Below, piece by piece: positions 1 through 8,862 of a stretch of DNA of 64,000 nt. Under the pieces are notes generated by a model that saw only the letters and a program-made list of their open reading frames with translations, was not told the origin of the DNA and made no database searches. Numbering within the stretch: position 1 is the stretch's first letter; every line of letters starts with the position of its first letter. This DNA comes from Bryobacterales bacterium (GTDB taxonomy: Bacteria > Acidobacteriota > Terriglobia > Bryobacterales > Bryobacteraceae), in contig JAOAPR010000139.1 in the NCBI GenBank assembly GCA_025463005.1, forward strand, positions 1 through 64,000, written 5' to 3'. Both the position numbers and the translations under genes were made by a program.

Positions 1-1306
1 CCACGCCGGTGCAGGTGATGAAGTAGGCGTAGCGCAGCCGCACCTCGCGGCCGGGCGCCAGCCGGAAATACTGCTTGGGCGGATCCTCGCGGAAATCGTC
101 CTGCTCGATATAGATCACTTTGGAGAACGGAACCTGGCGCGTGCCCGTGGACGGATCCTCGGGATTGTTGACCGCCTCCATGTGCTCGACTTGCCCATCC
201 GGATAATTGTCGATCACCACGCGCAGGGGGCGCAGCACCGCCATCACGCGCGCCGCATGGCGGTTCAGATCGTCGCGCACGAAATATTCGAGCAGCGACA
301 ACTCGGTGGTGCCGTTGGTCTTCGAGACTCCGATCCGGCCGCAGAAATTTCGCAGCGCTTCGGGCGTGTAGCCGCGGCGGCGCATTCCGGATATCGTCGG
401 CATGCGCGGATCGTCCCAGCCACTCACCAGCTTGTTCTGCACCAACGCCAGCAGCTTGCGTTTGCTCAGCAGAGTATAGGTCAGGTTTAACCGGTCGAAT
501 TCGATCTGCTGCGGATGATAGATGCCGAGCTGGTCGATGAACCAGTCGTACAGCGGCCGGTGATCTTCAAACTCCAGGGTGCAGATGGAGTGCGTAATGC
601 GCTCGATGGAATCCGACTGCCCGTGCGTAAAGTCGTACATCGGATAGATGGACCACTTGTCGCCAGTGCGGTGATGGGACATGTGCAGAATCCGGTACAG
701 CACCGGATCGCGCATGTTGAGATTGGGCGAGGCCATGTCGATCTTGGCCCGCAAGGTGCGCGCCCCATCGGGAAACTCGCCTTTGCGCATGCGCTCGAAC
801 AGATCCAGATTTTCCTCGACTGATCGATTGCGATAAGGGCTCTCCTGGCCGGGTTCGGTCAGCGTGCCGCGCTGCTGGCGGACCTGGTCGGCTGAAAGAT
901 CGCAGACGTAAGCTTTTCCCTTCTGAATTAGTTTCACGGCCCATTCGTAGAGCTGGTCGAAATAATCCGAAGCGTAGTACAGCCGGTCTTCGAAATCTCC
1001 GCCCAGCCAGCGGACGTCTTCAATAATAGAATCGACGTACTCGGTCTCTTCCTTCGAAGGATTGGTGTCGTCGAACCGCAGATTGCATTTTCCGCCGAAC
1101 TCGCGGGCGAGCCCGAAATTGATGTTGATCGACTTGGCGTGGCCGACGTGCAGATATCCGTTCGGCTCGGGAGGGAAACGGGTTTGCACGCGTCCGCCGT
1201 ACTTATCCGTTCTCAGATCCTCGAGGATAGTGTCCCGGATAAAATTCGACTGGACGGGCGCTCCCGATTCGATGCTTGTCCCGGGATCATCTTTTGGCAT
1301 GGTCAT
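1..1306 (-). CDS. glnS: Glutaminyl-tRNA synthetase, 3' end outside window
   Basis: Charges tRNA-Gln with glutamine in the cytoplasm. Translating the reverse strand from the ATG at 1306 gives a class I synthetase: the HIGH-type signature appears as [13 protein letters not shown], followed by [11 protein letters not shown], and later [11 protein letters not shown], which carries the KMSKS-type loop in its LSKRK form. About 435 codons are present and the reading frame is open at the left edge, so the C-terminal anticodon-binding barrel is cut off. The start is fixed by the neighbour: the gltX stop TAA (1309-1307) is followed immediately by this ATG, so the genes abut and are probably co-transcribed and translationally coupled. 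Direct Gln-tRNA synthesis by GlnRS is known mainly from gamma-proteobacteria, Deinococcus and scattered lineages that acquired it from eukaryote-like sources. Confidence 0.95.
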   Translation of the reverse strand, partial: MTMPKDDPGTSIESGAPVQSNFIRDTILEDLRTDKYGGRVQTRFPPEPNGYLHVGHAKSININFGLAREFGGKCNLRFDDTNPSKEETEYVDSIIEDVRWLGGDFEDRLYYASDYFDQLYEWAVKLIQKGKAYVCDLSADQVRQQRGTLTEPGQESPYRNRSVEENLDLFERMRKGEFPDGARTLRAKIDMASPNLNMRDPVLYRILHMSHHRTGDKWSIYPMYDFTHGQSDSIERITHSICTLEFEDHRPLYDWFIDQLGIYHPQQIEFDRLNLTYTLLSKRKLLALVQNKLVSGWDDPRMPTISGMRRRGYTPEALRNFCGRIGVSKTNGTTELSLLEYFVRDDLNRHAARVMAVLRPLRVVIDNYPDGQVEHMEAVNNPEDPSTGTRQVPFSKVIYIEQDDFREDPPKQYFRLAPGREVRLRYAYFITCTGV

Positions 1307-2767
1307 TTAATTCTCTGTCCTTAGTGGGGCAGGCAACATCCGCAACGCTTCATCGATTCTTTTGAGCGTCGTCTCGCGGCCCAGCACTTCCAGCGTCTCA
1401 AACAGCGGCGGCGCCACCTTGCGCCCGCACACCGCTACGCGAATCGGCTGGAACATCTGCCCGGTCTTGACTTTCAGTTCTGCCGCTGCAGCCCGTAAGG
1501 CGGCGTCAAGTGTCTCGTGACGGAACTCAGCGGTTTCGAGGACTTGGCGCGCCCGTTCGAGCACCGTTGCGGCCATGGCCGCATCCCCCTTCTGCGGGAT
1601 CAGCTCGGCGCTGTCGTAGGGCGGTAGAGGATCCAGAAAAAAGATGTCGGCCGTGGTTTTCACGTCGCTCAGCAGCCTGATGCGTTCCTGGATTAGCGGC
1701 GTCACCTGCTTCATCTTGGCTCGATCCGGCGAAAAACCGGCGGCGGCGGCAAACGGCAGCAACTGTTCGGCGAGCTGCTCCTGCGGCATCGTGCGAATAT
1801 GCTCGGCGTTGAACCACACGGCCTTGGGATCAAAGGGATCCTGTTCCGTGAAGTTTACGGTCGCGTTGCTTTGATTGATGCCCTCCAGCGAAAACGCGTC
1901 GACCAGCTCCTGGCGCGACAATACTTCGCGATCGTCCTTGGGCGACCAACCCAATAAACATACGAAGTTGATGAACGCCTGCGGCAGAAATCCGGCATCT
2001 CGATAGGTGGTGACGCTCACCACCGGCCCGTGCTTACGCTTGGAAAGCTTGGACCCATCCGGGGCGATCAGCAGCGGCAGATGCGCGAAGTTCGGCGGTG
2101 TTACACCCAGGGCTTCGAATATCAGGACGTGTTTAAAAGTGTTCGTCAGGTGATCCTGGCCCCGAATGATGTGGCTGATACGTAGGTCGGCGTCGTCGGC
2201 ACAGGATGCCATGTGATAGGTCGGCACGCCGCTGCTCCGCAGCAGGGCGAAGTCCTCGATATCGGCGGTGGCTTTCGACTGCGCGCCGTAAACCAGATCC
2301 TGGAACGTCACTTCGGTACGCGATTCACGCGGCACGCGAAAGCGCAGCACGAATGGCTCCCCTGCCGCCGCACGCCGGTCGCTTTCTTCCTTCGACAACT
2401 CGCGCATAGCGGGGTTGAAGAGCCACTGCCCGTCGGCGTGGGATTTTTCCTCGTCCTCCGACACGGCCGCTGGGGTGAAATCGCGATACGCGAGCCCTTT
2501 GGCGAAAATCGTTTCCGCCGCGCTCCGATGCAGTTCACCGCGTTCAGACTGCCGGTAGAATTCGTCCCAGCTCAAATCCAGCCAGCGCAGCCCTTCATAG
2601 ATCGAATCGAGCGATTCCTGTGTGTTCCGCTCCACGTCGGTGTCGTCTATGCGCAGGATCATCGTTCCACCATTGCGGCGGGCGTATAGCCAGTTAAAAA
2701 TGAACGTCCTGGCACTGCCGATGTGGAGATACCCCGTGGGAGAAGGGGCGAAGCGAACTCGAAGCAT
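1307..2767 (-). CDS. gltX: Glutamyl-tRNA synthetase
   Basis: Cytoplasmic class I aminoacyl-tRNA synthetase that attaches glutamate to tRNA-Glu. The N-terminus reads [18 protein letters not shown], the HIGH motif, and the KMSKS loop is visible as KLSKRKHG about 250 residues in. The length of 486 aa is normal for bacterial GluRS. Two starts are possible: TTG at 2770 or ATG at 2767. The ATG is preferred because a GAAGG sequence lies about 4 nt upstream of it and too close to the TTG. The gene is upstream of and directly adjoining glnS, so both glutamate-family synthetases form one transcription unit. It is divergent from the exported protein gene at 2925. Confidence 0.96.
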   Translation of the reverse strand: MLRVRFAPSPTGYLHIGSARTFIFNWLYARRNGGTMILRIDDTDVERNTQESLDSIYEGLRWLDLSWDEFYRQSERGELHRSAAETIFAKGLAYRDFTPAAVSEDEEKSHADGQWLFNPAMRELSKEESDRRAAAGEPFVLRFRVPRESRTEVTFQDLVYGAQSKATADIEDFALLRSSGVPTYHMASCADDADLRISHIIRGQDHLTNTFKHVLIFEALGVTPPNFAHLPLLIAPDGSKLSKRKHGPVVSVTTYRDAGFLPQAFINFVCLLGWSPKDDREVLSRQELVDAFSLEGINQSNATVNFTEQDPFDPKAVWFNAEHIRTMPQEQLAEQLLPFAAAAGFSPDRAKMKQVTPLIQERIRLLSDVKTTADIFFLDPLPPYDSAELIPQKGDAAMAATVLERARQVLETAEFRHETLDAALRAAAAELKVKTGQMFQPIRVAVCGRKVAPPLFETLEVLGRETTLKRIDEALRMLPAPLRTEN

Positions 2768-2894
2768 CAAACCTTCAGGATAACAGCCGACCTGCCGATG
2801 AATAGAAATGGTGCCCGGCGATTAAGATCCGTCCATGCGGTATGAGGTTGGGAACCTTGGGACGGTTTCTCGCGTCGGCTGTGGCAGGCGCCGT

Positions 2895-2900
2895 TATAAT
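2895..2900 (+). promoter_or_regulatory. Possible -10 box for the exported protein gene
   Basis: A perfect TATAAT lies 25 nt before the ATG at 2925 and upstream of a GGAGG ribosome binding site (2916-2920). No convincing -35 hexamer is seen at 16-18 nt spacing, so this is only a candidate. Confidence 0.4.
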
Positions 2901-2924
2901 TGTGCAGAAGCAAACGGAGGCAAC

Positions 2925-3734
2925 ATGATGAAATCGACAAATAAGACACTCTGGACTGCTCTCGCCGGTGGCCTCATACTGGGCGCGCCGGTGTTCGCCC
3001 AGCGGGTGGATACCTTCCGGGCACAGATCCGGGGGGGCGGCGGGGACCGCGGGAAATGCACCATCGAAGTCGACGTGGACGGCGTGGCGGAGGTCGAGAT
3101 CAGGGGCGATGAGGGCCGGATGCGGACACTTTCCGGAAATCCCTCGGTGTGGCGCCGCATGCAGTGCAACCAGCCCCTGCCGTTGAACCCCGGCGAATTC
3201 CATTTCAGCGGCGTGGACGGGCGCGGAAACCAGATCCTGCTGCGCGACCCGGCCAGTAATCGCGGCACCGCGGTGGTGCGAATCGAGGATCCTCAGAGCG
3301 GACGCGAAGGTTACACCTTCGATATCGAATGGAGAGGAGCAGGCGGCAGCGGGTTTCGCGGCGATGGCGGGGTTGATCGCGACCGCGATGGCGCGTACCG
3401 CGGCGACGTCCGTTGGAACGACGAAATTCGCTTTCGCGGGCGCGGCGACGGCTATTTCAAGGATTATCGCGGCCCCGATGACACGCTTTACGATTGCGAA
3501 GTCTCGGTAGACCGCCGCGGCGAGGTCAGCGTCACGTTCCAGACGGCCCGCCGCTCGCGATTGACGTTCAACGGGCGGCTGGAGCGCTTCGATCGCGACT
3601 TCGTGGTGGCGGACATGTCCGGCATGGGAATCCGGGGCTCGATGGAGATCCGGCTGAATGGACACGATCGCGTTAACGATATCTCGATGTCGGCCGCGGG
3701 CCGAGAACGTTTCGAGCTGCGCTGGCACCGATAG
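2925..3734 (+). CDS. Exported protein of unknown function
   Basis: The protein (269 aa) begins with a lysine-containing n-region, a hydrophobic core and an APVFAQ cleavage site, so it is probably exported. The mature part is rich in Arg, Asp and Gly, with a central RGDGGVDRDRDG stretch and alternating short beta-like segments (CTIEVDVDGVAEVEIRG, YDCEVSVDRRGEVSVTF) suggesting two similar beta-rich halves separated by a charged linker. Start chosen at the ATG at 2925 because GGAGG lies 4 nt upstream; an in-frame ATG follows at 2928 and a longer in-frame extension to 2835 would disrupt the signal peptide. The family is not recognised and no enzymatic motif is seen. It converges on the transporter gene with a 3-bp gap. 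Confidence 0.75.
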   Translation: MMKSTNKTLWTALAGGLILGAPVFAQRVDTFRAQIRGGGGDRGKCTIEVDVDGVAEVEIRGDEGRMRTLSGNPSVWRRMQCNQPLPLNPGEFHFSGVDGRGNQILLRDPASNRGTAVVRIEDPQSGREGYTFDIEWRGAGGSGFRGDGGVDRDRDGAYRGDVRWNDEIRFRGRGDGYFKDYRGPDDTLYDCEVSVDRRGEVSVTFQTARRSRLTFNGRLERFDRDFVVADMSGMGIRGSMEIRLNGHDRVNDISMSAAGRERFELRWHR

Positions 3735-3737
3735 GGG

Positions 3738-5174
3738 TTAAAAAATCCCGATCATCCGCCAATAGAACACGCCGGCAATACATGCCAGAATCGCGGACGC
3801 CGCATAAATGTTCGCGACATTAAACAGCTGCATCTTGCTGAACCCCTGCTTCTGGGTGATGCTGTCGCCCATGGCCATCCAGAAGTTCATATAGGTCATC
3901 CAAAACGGGGCCGACGCCAGCAGCAGGGGCGCGGTCAGAACCAGCGGCGGAATTCCAGCCTTGGCCAGCGGTTCCTGAAGCGGCAGAAAGATCAGGGGCA
4001 TGGCGATAAACGCGGTCGGATCGAGGAATCGCAACGCCAGCATCGCCAGCAGAACCACGATCAGCAGCAGCATCGGACTCGAGATCAGACTTCCCACGTG
4101 GGGCAACATGAGTCCCGCCATCCAGTCCGTGATCTTGGTGTCTACGATCACGTTCCCTAGTCCGAAGATCCCGCCCAGGAACAGGAGCAGCGTCCAGGAA
4201 ACGCCCGTCGCGATATCGGCGTCCCGCAAAATTCCGGACAGGGCGAACACGGCCATCGCAAACATGCCGACGGCGAAGGTCGGCAAGGAATGCAGCTTGC
4301 CGTTGGTGGCCCACAGGAAGATCGAAATGCCGACCACCGCCGCAGTGATCATTTCCGGGCGCTTGACGGAACCGAGCGCCGCCAGCCTGGTGCGGGCAAA
4401 CTCGCTCGAGGCGCGCAGCGGAGCTTCCGGCTTGAGGAACAGCTGATTCAACAGCAGAATCAGCCCGCAAAAAATCAGCGTCGGAACCGTCATCACCTGC
4501 GCATAACCGGTCCACGTTATCGGCAGGTGTTTATCGGCGAACATTTTAAGCACAACCGGTCCGTTCAACGATCCGAGCTCGAACGCCAGGCCGGGCACCA
4601 CCGCCATTTCGACTACGGTGATCATGATCAGCGCCGATCCGCGACTGCGTGGAGCGAGTCCCAGCGTCTGCACCATGGCCCAGGCGATCGGCGCCATGAT
4701 GGCCGTGCGGACGGTCATCGACGGAATGCCCAGCGCCAGCACGAATCCGATCACGAAAAAGGCCGACAGGATTCCCGCGTAGCTCCCAGGAAATAACGTC
4801 AGAATATAGTAGGAAAGCCGCTCCGCCAAACCTGTCTTGCGCATGGCAAAGCCATAGAACAGAACCGCCAGCAGCGTCCAGAAGGCCGGATCGGCGAAAC
4901 CGCTCAGGGCCCGAGGCGGCGGAACTTTCACCGCGATCAGCAGCGCCATCATCAGCACCGACGCGACGCCGTTGTTCATCACCTCCGTGGCCCACAGGAC
5001 CACGGTACCCGCAGTAATCGCCAACACCAGTTGTCCCGTTCGCGTCAGCCCCTGTGGCGTGGGCGACAGCGCGATGACCAGGCCGACCACGATCGCGACG
5101 GCCAGCCAGATCCACTTCGTAGTCGAAAGACCGGCGGCCGCGACAGGCGGGGGGGCAGCGACTGGGGTGCTCAT
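3738..5174 (-). CDS. DASS/SLC13-type anion symporter
   Basis: Inner-membrane transporter of 478 aa with about 11-12 hydrophobic segments. The organisation and stretches such as LWATEVMNNGVASVLMMALL, a repeated central hydrophobic block and the C-terminal FWMTYMNFWMAMGDS resemble divalent anion:Na+ symporters of the DASS/SLC13 family, which move dicarboxylates, tricarboxylates or sulfate. The substrate cannot be read from the sequence. An Ala/Pro-rich N-terminal tail precedes the first helix. The next gene upstream on the same strand is a beta-carbonic anhydrase 29 bp away, so the two may be co-transcribed, coupling bicarbonate supply to carboxylate metabolism; that link is inference. Confidence 0.8.
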   Translation of the reverse strand: MSTPVAAPPPVAAAGLSTTKWIWLAVAIVVGLVIALSPTPQGLTRTGQLVLAITAGTVVLWATEVMNNGVASVLMMALLIAVKVPPPRALSGFADPAFWTLLAVLFYGFAMRKTGLAERLSYYILTLFPGSYAGILSAFFVIGFVLALGIPSMTVRTAIMAPIAWAMVQTLGLAPRSRGSALIMITVVEMAVVPGLAFELGSLNGPVVLKMFADKHLPITWTGYAQVMTVPTLIFCGLILLLNQLFLKPEAPLRASSEFARTRLAALGSVKRPEMITAAVVGISIFLWATNGKLHSLPTFAVGMFAMAVFALSGILRDADIATGVSWTLLLFLGGIFGLGNVIVDTKITDWMAGLMLPHVGSLISSPMLLLIVVLLAMLALRFLDPTAFIAMPLIFLPLQEPLAKAGIPPLVLTAPLLLASAPFWMTYMNFWMAMGDSITQKQGFSKMQLFNVANIYAASAILACIAGVFYWRMIGIF

Positions 5175-5203
5175 AAGAAACCTATCCTATCAGGGGTCAA
5201 GGA

Positions 5204-5860
5204 TCAGGAGCGACGCCCAGCACGGAGCGTCGGCTCTGGCCTCTCTAAAGGCACGAAGGCCTGCTGGTCGTTATCGTACGCTGTGACCAAACCCTCGCCG
5301 AGGTCATACACCCAGCCGTGCAGTTGCAGATCGCCCTGCGCCAGCCGGGCCGCGACCAAGGGATGTGTCCGCAGGTTGCCCAGTTGCTCGATCACGTTGC
5401 GCTCCGTCAGCGCCAGCAGGAATTCGGGGCCGCTGTGCGTCGGTTCCTGCGACGCGGCTGCCTTGCGCGCGGGCTGCGCGTAACTCAACCAGGCGCTCAC
5501 GCTGGTCAGCGGTTCCAGGGGTTCCGGATTCATCACGCCTTTCAGGACGCCACAGTCGGTGTGCCCGCACACGATCACGTCAGGGACGCCCAGAACCCCC
5601 ACCGCATATTCAATGGTCGCCGAAACGCCGCCGATGGCATCCGGATAGGGCGGAACGATGTTGCCGACGATCCGGCAGATGAACAGCTCGCCGGGCTTGG
5701 TTTGGGTCAGCATGCAGGGGTCGATGCGCGAATCGGCGCAGGTGATGAAGAGGGCTTGCGGCCGCTGCCCCAGCGCGAGTTTTTGGAACAGGTCGCGGTG
5801 CTTGGGGTAGACGCGCTTCTGGAATCGAAACAAGCCTTTGAGAATACGGTCCACGGACAT
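5204..5860 (-). CDS. Beta-class carbonic anhydrase
   Basis: Interconverts CO2 and bicarbonate. All beta-class zinc-site residues are visible: Cys41 and the Asp43-Arg45 dyad in TCADSRIDP, then His100 and Cys103 in CGHTDCGVLKG. Length 218 aa is typical for a soluble bacterial enzyme; there is no signal peptide. The C-terminal tail RPEPTLRAGRRS is Arg-rich and unremarkable. The start ATG at 5860 gives MSVDRILKGLFRFQKRVYP, the usual N-terminus. It lies directly upstream of the DASS-type transporter gene on the same strand and is divergent from the exported-protein pair at 5937. Confidence 0.95.
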   Translation of the reverse strand: MSVDRILKGLFRFQKRVYPKHRDLFQKLALGQRPQALFITCADSRIDPCMLTQTKPGELFICRIVGNIVPPYPDAIGGVSATIEYAVGVLGVPDVIVCGHTDCGVLKGVMNPEPLEPLTSVSAWLSYAQPARKAAASQEPTHSGPEFLLALTERNVIEQLGNLRTHPLVAARLAQGDLQLHGWVYDLGEGLVTAYDNDQQAFVPLERPEPTLRAGRRS

Positions 5861-5936
5861 CTATTCTACACTCGGGACCTCCGGTTGACTTCGCAAACCC
5901 TTGACTGTACGATCGAAAACGACGTGGAGGGGCCCT

Positions 5937-6935
5937 ATGAGCCATCGCTTTTTCCTGCTCCTGAGCGCGCTTGCGATCGTAACGGCGGTTTCCGCGCAGA
6001 CCGCTCAGCCGGCAGTCGCAGCCAAAGCCGCTGCGGCGAAAAAGTGGACCGCTCCGCGCACCCCTTGGGGCGATCCCGATCTTCAAGGCTGGTTCACCAA
6101 CCTGCAGGAAGACGGCACACCGCTAGAACGCCCGGATCAATTTGCAGGGCGTCAGCTCGAGGACATTAAGGGCGAAGAGCTCGCCGCCATCAAGCGCGAC
6201 GTGCAGAAGCGGACGATCACTACCTTCCAGGGACCTCTCCATGCTCCCGAGAACTGGTGGCAGAACGATCTCAATCTGGTGAAGGGCAGCCAGGCGTGGC
6301 TGATCGTCGATCCTCCAGATGGCAAGATCCCCGCATTAACGCAGGAAGCCAAGGACCGGGCTGCCGCGCGCGCCGCGGCCAGGCGCGCCAGTGGACGCGG
6401 CCCAGCCGACTCCTGGGAAGATCTGACCCTCTACGACCGCTGCATTACACGCGGCCTGCCCGGATCCATGATGCCGGTGATTTACGGCAACTCATATCAG
6501 ATCCTGCAATCGCCCGGGTTCGTTTCCATCCGCTATGAAATGGTCCATGAAACCCGCCTGATTCCTCTGGACGGTCGCCCGCACGCCGGCTCGAGCATTC
6601 GCTCCTATATGGGCGATCCGCGAGGCCACTGGGAAGGCGACACGCTGGTGGTCGAGACTACCAATTTCCGCGACGACGGGACCTATCGCAATGCCAATGG
6701 CGCGACGCTTCGCTTGACCGAGCGCTTCACCCGTATCGCACCCGATAAAGTGAAGTGGTCGGTCACCGTCGAAGATCCCGCCACCTGGACCAAGCCTTGG
6801 ACGTTCTCGATGCCTCTGACCATGGACGACTCGCAGCCGGTGCTCGAATACTCCTGTCACGAGGGCAATTATGGGTTGAGGAACATCCTCAGCGCGGCGC
6901 GCGCGGAAGAGAAGAAGGCGGCTAATGCGAAATAG
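5937..6935 (+). CDS. Exported DUF6152-partner family protein (copy 1)
   Basis: A 332-aa exported protein: the signal peptide FFLLLSALAIVTAVSAQ precedes an Ala/Lys linker and the block APRTPWGDPDLQGWFTN. The C-terminal half carries the motif GHWEGDTLVVETTNF, then LTERFTRI and EDPATWTKPWTF, which recur in the proteins at 8863, 42847, 44272 and 51611. The start ATG has GGAGG at 5926-5930. It overlaps the next gene, a DUF6152-type protein, by 11 bp, so the two are translationally coupled. The family is common in soil Acidobacteriota and Alphaproteobacteria genomes as 'hypothetical protein'; I know of no assigned activity. This copy is the most divergent, with a longer N-terminal half, and here it precedes its DUF6152 partner rather than following it. 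Confidence 0.8.
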   Translation: MSHRFFLLLSALAIVTAVSAQTAQPAVAAKAAAAKKWTAPRTPWGDPDLQGWFTNLQEDGTPLERPDQFAGRQLEDIKGEELAAIKRDVQKRTITTFQGPLHAPENWWQNDLNLVKGSQAWLIVDPPDGKIPALTQEAKDRAAARAAARRASGRGPADSWEDLTLYDRCITRGLPGSMMPVIYGNSYQILQSPGFVSIRYEMVHETRLIPLDGRPHAGSSIRSYMGDPRGHWEGDTLVVETTNFRDDGTYRNANGATLRLTERFTRIAPDKVKWSVTVEDPATWTKPWTFSMPLTMDDSQPVLEYSCHEGNYGLRNILSAARAEEKKAANAK

Positions 6936-7326
6936 AATATTGCTTTTTCTGTTGGCGATTGCGGTCCCCGTATGGGCGCACCATGCGTTCTCTGCGGAGT
7001 TCGATGGCAACAAACCCATCAAGCTGGTGGGCCGCGTCACAAAAATGGAGTGGATCAATCCGCATGCCTGGATCCACATGGATGTGAAAGGCGCCGACGG
7101 GAAGGTGATCAGCTGGATGGTCGAGCTCGGTCCGCCGAATGCGCTGCTCAAGCGCGGCTGGAACAAGAGCTCGCTGCCCGAAGGGACGGAAATTATCGTC
7201 GACGGCTACCAGTCCAAGGTCGGCGAGCTGCGGGTCAATGGCCGGGATCTCACGTTCCCCGACGGCAAGAAGCTGTTCGCCGGATCGTCCGGCACGGGCG
7301 CGCCCGACGAAAGGCCCGAAAAATAA
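6925..7326 (+). CDS. DUF6152-type periplasmic protein (copy 1)
   Basis: Small exported protein (133 aa). A short signal peptide (ILLFLLAIAVPVWA) is followed directly by HHAFSAEFDGNKPIKL, then the conserved WINPHAWIHMDV strand, a WMVELGPP segment and PDGKKLFAGS at the end. If signal peptidase cuts after VWA, the mature protein starts with His-His. Its start lies 11 bp inside the upstream partner gene. The same architecture is present at 8462, 43831 and, fused to a partner domain, at 44272. The function is unknown; a small beta-barrel or OB-like fold is plausible from the alternating strands, but this is inference. Confidence 0.85.
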   Translation: MRNRILLFLLAIAVPVWAHHAFSAEFDGNKPIKLVGRVTKMEWINPHAWIHMDVKGADGKVISWMVELGPPNALLKRGWNKSSLPEGTEIIVDGYQSKVGELRVNGRDLTFPDGKKLFAGSSGTGAPDERPEK

Positions 7327-7363
7327 AGTGGAGCCCGCAGGGGGGCCTTAGCCGGTCGGCAAT

Positions 7364-7376
7364 CTGATACTATCAG
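7364..7376. repeat. Small palindrome upstream of infC
   Basis: CTGATA-C-TATCAG is a perfect 6-bp inverted repeat with a 1-nt centre, between the DUF6152 gene and infC. It may be an operator half-site pair or may be chance; there is no other support. Confidence 0.2.
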
Positions 7377-7411
7377 GTCATGACAGTGTCGCCTGCCATC
7401 TTCAGGCCCAT

Positions 7412-8032
7412 GTGCCGATGATTCCTAGAGGATTTCCCCCGCGCCGTCCCAGAATCCGGGAAAACGTGAATGAGGCGATTCGCGCACGTGAAGTGCGCGC
7501 CGTTTTTCCCGACGGCACAGTAGAAGTTCTGCCCACTCAGCAGGCGATTCGCAAAGCGCAGGACCTGGGCCTCGATCTGATCCTGATCGCTCCCACGGCC
7601 GAGCCGCCCGTCGCCAAAGCCATGGACTACGGTCAATGGCAGTACGAGAACAAAAAGAAACAGCACGAGGCCAAGAGGAAGCAACACATCATTCAGGTGA
7701 AGGAGCTGAAGTTCCGCCCCAACACCGATGATCACGACTACGACTTCAAGAAGAACCACGCGATTCGGTTCCTGCAAGAAGGCAATCGCGTGAAAGCCGT
7801 GGTCCAATTTCGCGGTCGAGAGATCGCGCACACGGATCTGGGCAGAAAGCTCCTGCTGCGGTTCGCTGCGGACCTCTCTCAGTACGGGACGATCGAATCC
7901 CAGCCGCGACTCGAAGGCCGCAATGCGCACGTGCTGCTGAGCCCTGTGAAGGCCGCCGTCCAGCATCCCCCTAAAGAGAAAGAAAAACCCAAGCCGGACG
8001 CGAGCAATGGCACGCCTCCCGCATCCGCTTAG
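7412..8032 (+). CDS. infC: Translation initiation factor IF-3
   Basis: Binds the 30S subunit, prevents 50S joining and checks start-codon pairing. The N-terminal domain (IRENVNEAIRAREVR to AKAMDYGQWQYE) and C-terminal domain (KELKFRPNTDDHDYDFK, IVQFRGRE-type strand, EGRNAHVLL) are complete. An extra Pro/Lys-rich tail (PKEKEKPKPDASNGTPP) extends past the usual end, giving up to 206 aa. The start is ambiguous: GTG at 7412, ATG at 7418 or ATT at 7421. IF-3 genes often use rare ATT-type starts for autoregulation, and no strong Shine-Dalgarno sequence precedes any of the three. The usual neighbours rpmI and rplT are absent; the next gene is a convergent lipoprotein gene 6 bp away. Confidence 0.93.
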   Translation: MPMIPRGFPPRRPRIRENVNEAIRAREVRAVFPDGTVEVLPTQQAIRKAQDLGLDLILIAPTAEPPVAKAMDYGQWQYENKKKQHEAKRKQHIIQVKELKFRPNTDDHDYDFKKNHAIRFLQEGNRVKAVVQFRGREIAHTDLGRKLLLRFAADLSQYGTIESQPRLEGRNAHVLLSPVKAAVQHPPKEKEKPKPDASNGTPPASA

Positions 8033-8038
8033 CTCGCC

Positions 8039-8338
8039 TTACCGCCAGCGGCCGTCCCGATAGTAGTAGCGTCCGCGCCGCGATTCCCACCGTCCGGGAA
8101 CCCATACTGCCCGCGCTCGTGGCGGTCGACTCCAATAGCCCGGAACCCAGGCATAGTTTCCGCCTCGATAACCCCAGTAGCCGTCGATCCAAACAAATCC
8201 CGCACCCGGCGCCAAACCCCGTACCTCGTATCGTACTGGCGGCGGAGGCGTTGACGCGTAATACCCATAGCCGCCGGTAGCGCATCCGGCCAAGGAAAGC
8301 CCGCCAAGGATCGCAACCAACCCCAAAGTCCGCTTCAT
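8039..8338 (-). CDS. WxxGxW-repeat lipoprotein
   Basis: Small (99 aa) predicted lipoprotein: signal peptide with lipobox LAGC (Cys about residue 19), then GGYGYYASTPPPP and three tryptophan repeats of the WxxGxW/WVPG type (WIDGYWGY, WVPGYWSRP, WVPGRWESR), ending with a Tyr/Arg-rich tail. This resembles the YXWGxW/BcpO-related repeat family found in many Proteobacteria and Acidobacteriota. Its role is unknown; such proteins are presumed to sit in the outer-membrane or periplasmic leaflet. It converges with infC across 6 bp. Confidence 0.8.
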   Translation of the reverse strand: MKRTLGLVAILGGLSLAGCATGGYGYYASTPPPPVRYEVRGLAPGAGFVWIDGYWGYRGGNYAWVPGYWSRPPRARAVWVPGRWESRRGRYYYRDGRWR

Positions 8339-8461
8339 AACGCGATCTCCTACTTATTAGAAGGCCGAGGAAGGCGACCCGGTTCCACCCTTAATGGTGT
8401 TTTCATGTGGCCATGCACGCTATTGGTTTCTGTGAAAGAATACGAAACTAGAGGTTATCTG

Positions 8462-8860
8462 ATGGGAGCCAAAGTTTTTGTTCTCGCGGCATCTCTGGGC
8501 GTTCTTGCGACGATTCCGATGATGGCGCATCATTCCTTCGCGTCCGAGTACGACGATAAAAAACCGCTCAAGTTTGAGAATGTCGTGGTGACCAAAGTCG
8601 AATGGACGAATCCCCATGCGCGCTTTTACGTCGATGTAAAAGACGCCAAGGGCAACGTCACTAACTGGAACTTCGAGCTGGCCAGTCCCAATGTGCTGAA
8701 GCGGAACGGCTGGTCGAAGAGCACCTTGAAAGAAGGCGACCGTATCACCGTTCAGGGTTCGGCAGCGAAGGACGGCGCGCTTTTGGGTCACGCCACCACA
8801 GTCGTTTTGCCTGACGGTAAGCGAGTGTTCGCCGGGTCCAACACCGCGGACGGGCAATAG
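8462..8860 (+). CDS. DUF6152-type periplasmic protein (copy 2)
   Basis: Exported 132-aa protein. Signal peptide VFVLAASLGVLATIPMMA, then HHSFASEYDDKKPLKF, the core strand WTNPHARFYVDV, NWNFELASPNVLKRNGW and PDGKRVFAGS. The start ATG at 8462 has AGAGG about 8 nt upstream; a longer in-frame reading to 8405 has no ribosome binding site. It is followed after 2 bp by a GTG-started partner-family gene, so the pair is probably one operon. Compared with copy 1 the gene order is reversed. Predicted mature N-terminus is His-His as in the other copies. Confidence 0.85.
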   Translation: MGAKVFVLAASLGVLATIPMMAHHSFASEYDDKKPLKFENVVVTKVEWTNPHARFYVDVKDAKGNVTNWNFELASPNVLKRNGWSKSTLKEGDRITVQGSAAKDGALLGHATTVVLPDGKRVFAGSNTADGQ

Positions 8861-8862
8861 CC

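Noticed and set aside
2775-3728. 317-codon minus-strand frame over the exported protein gene
   Set aside because: The opposite strand has a signal peptide, ribosome binding site and start; this frame does not.
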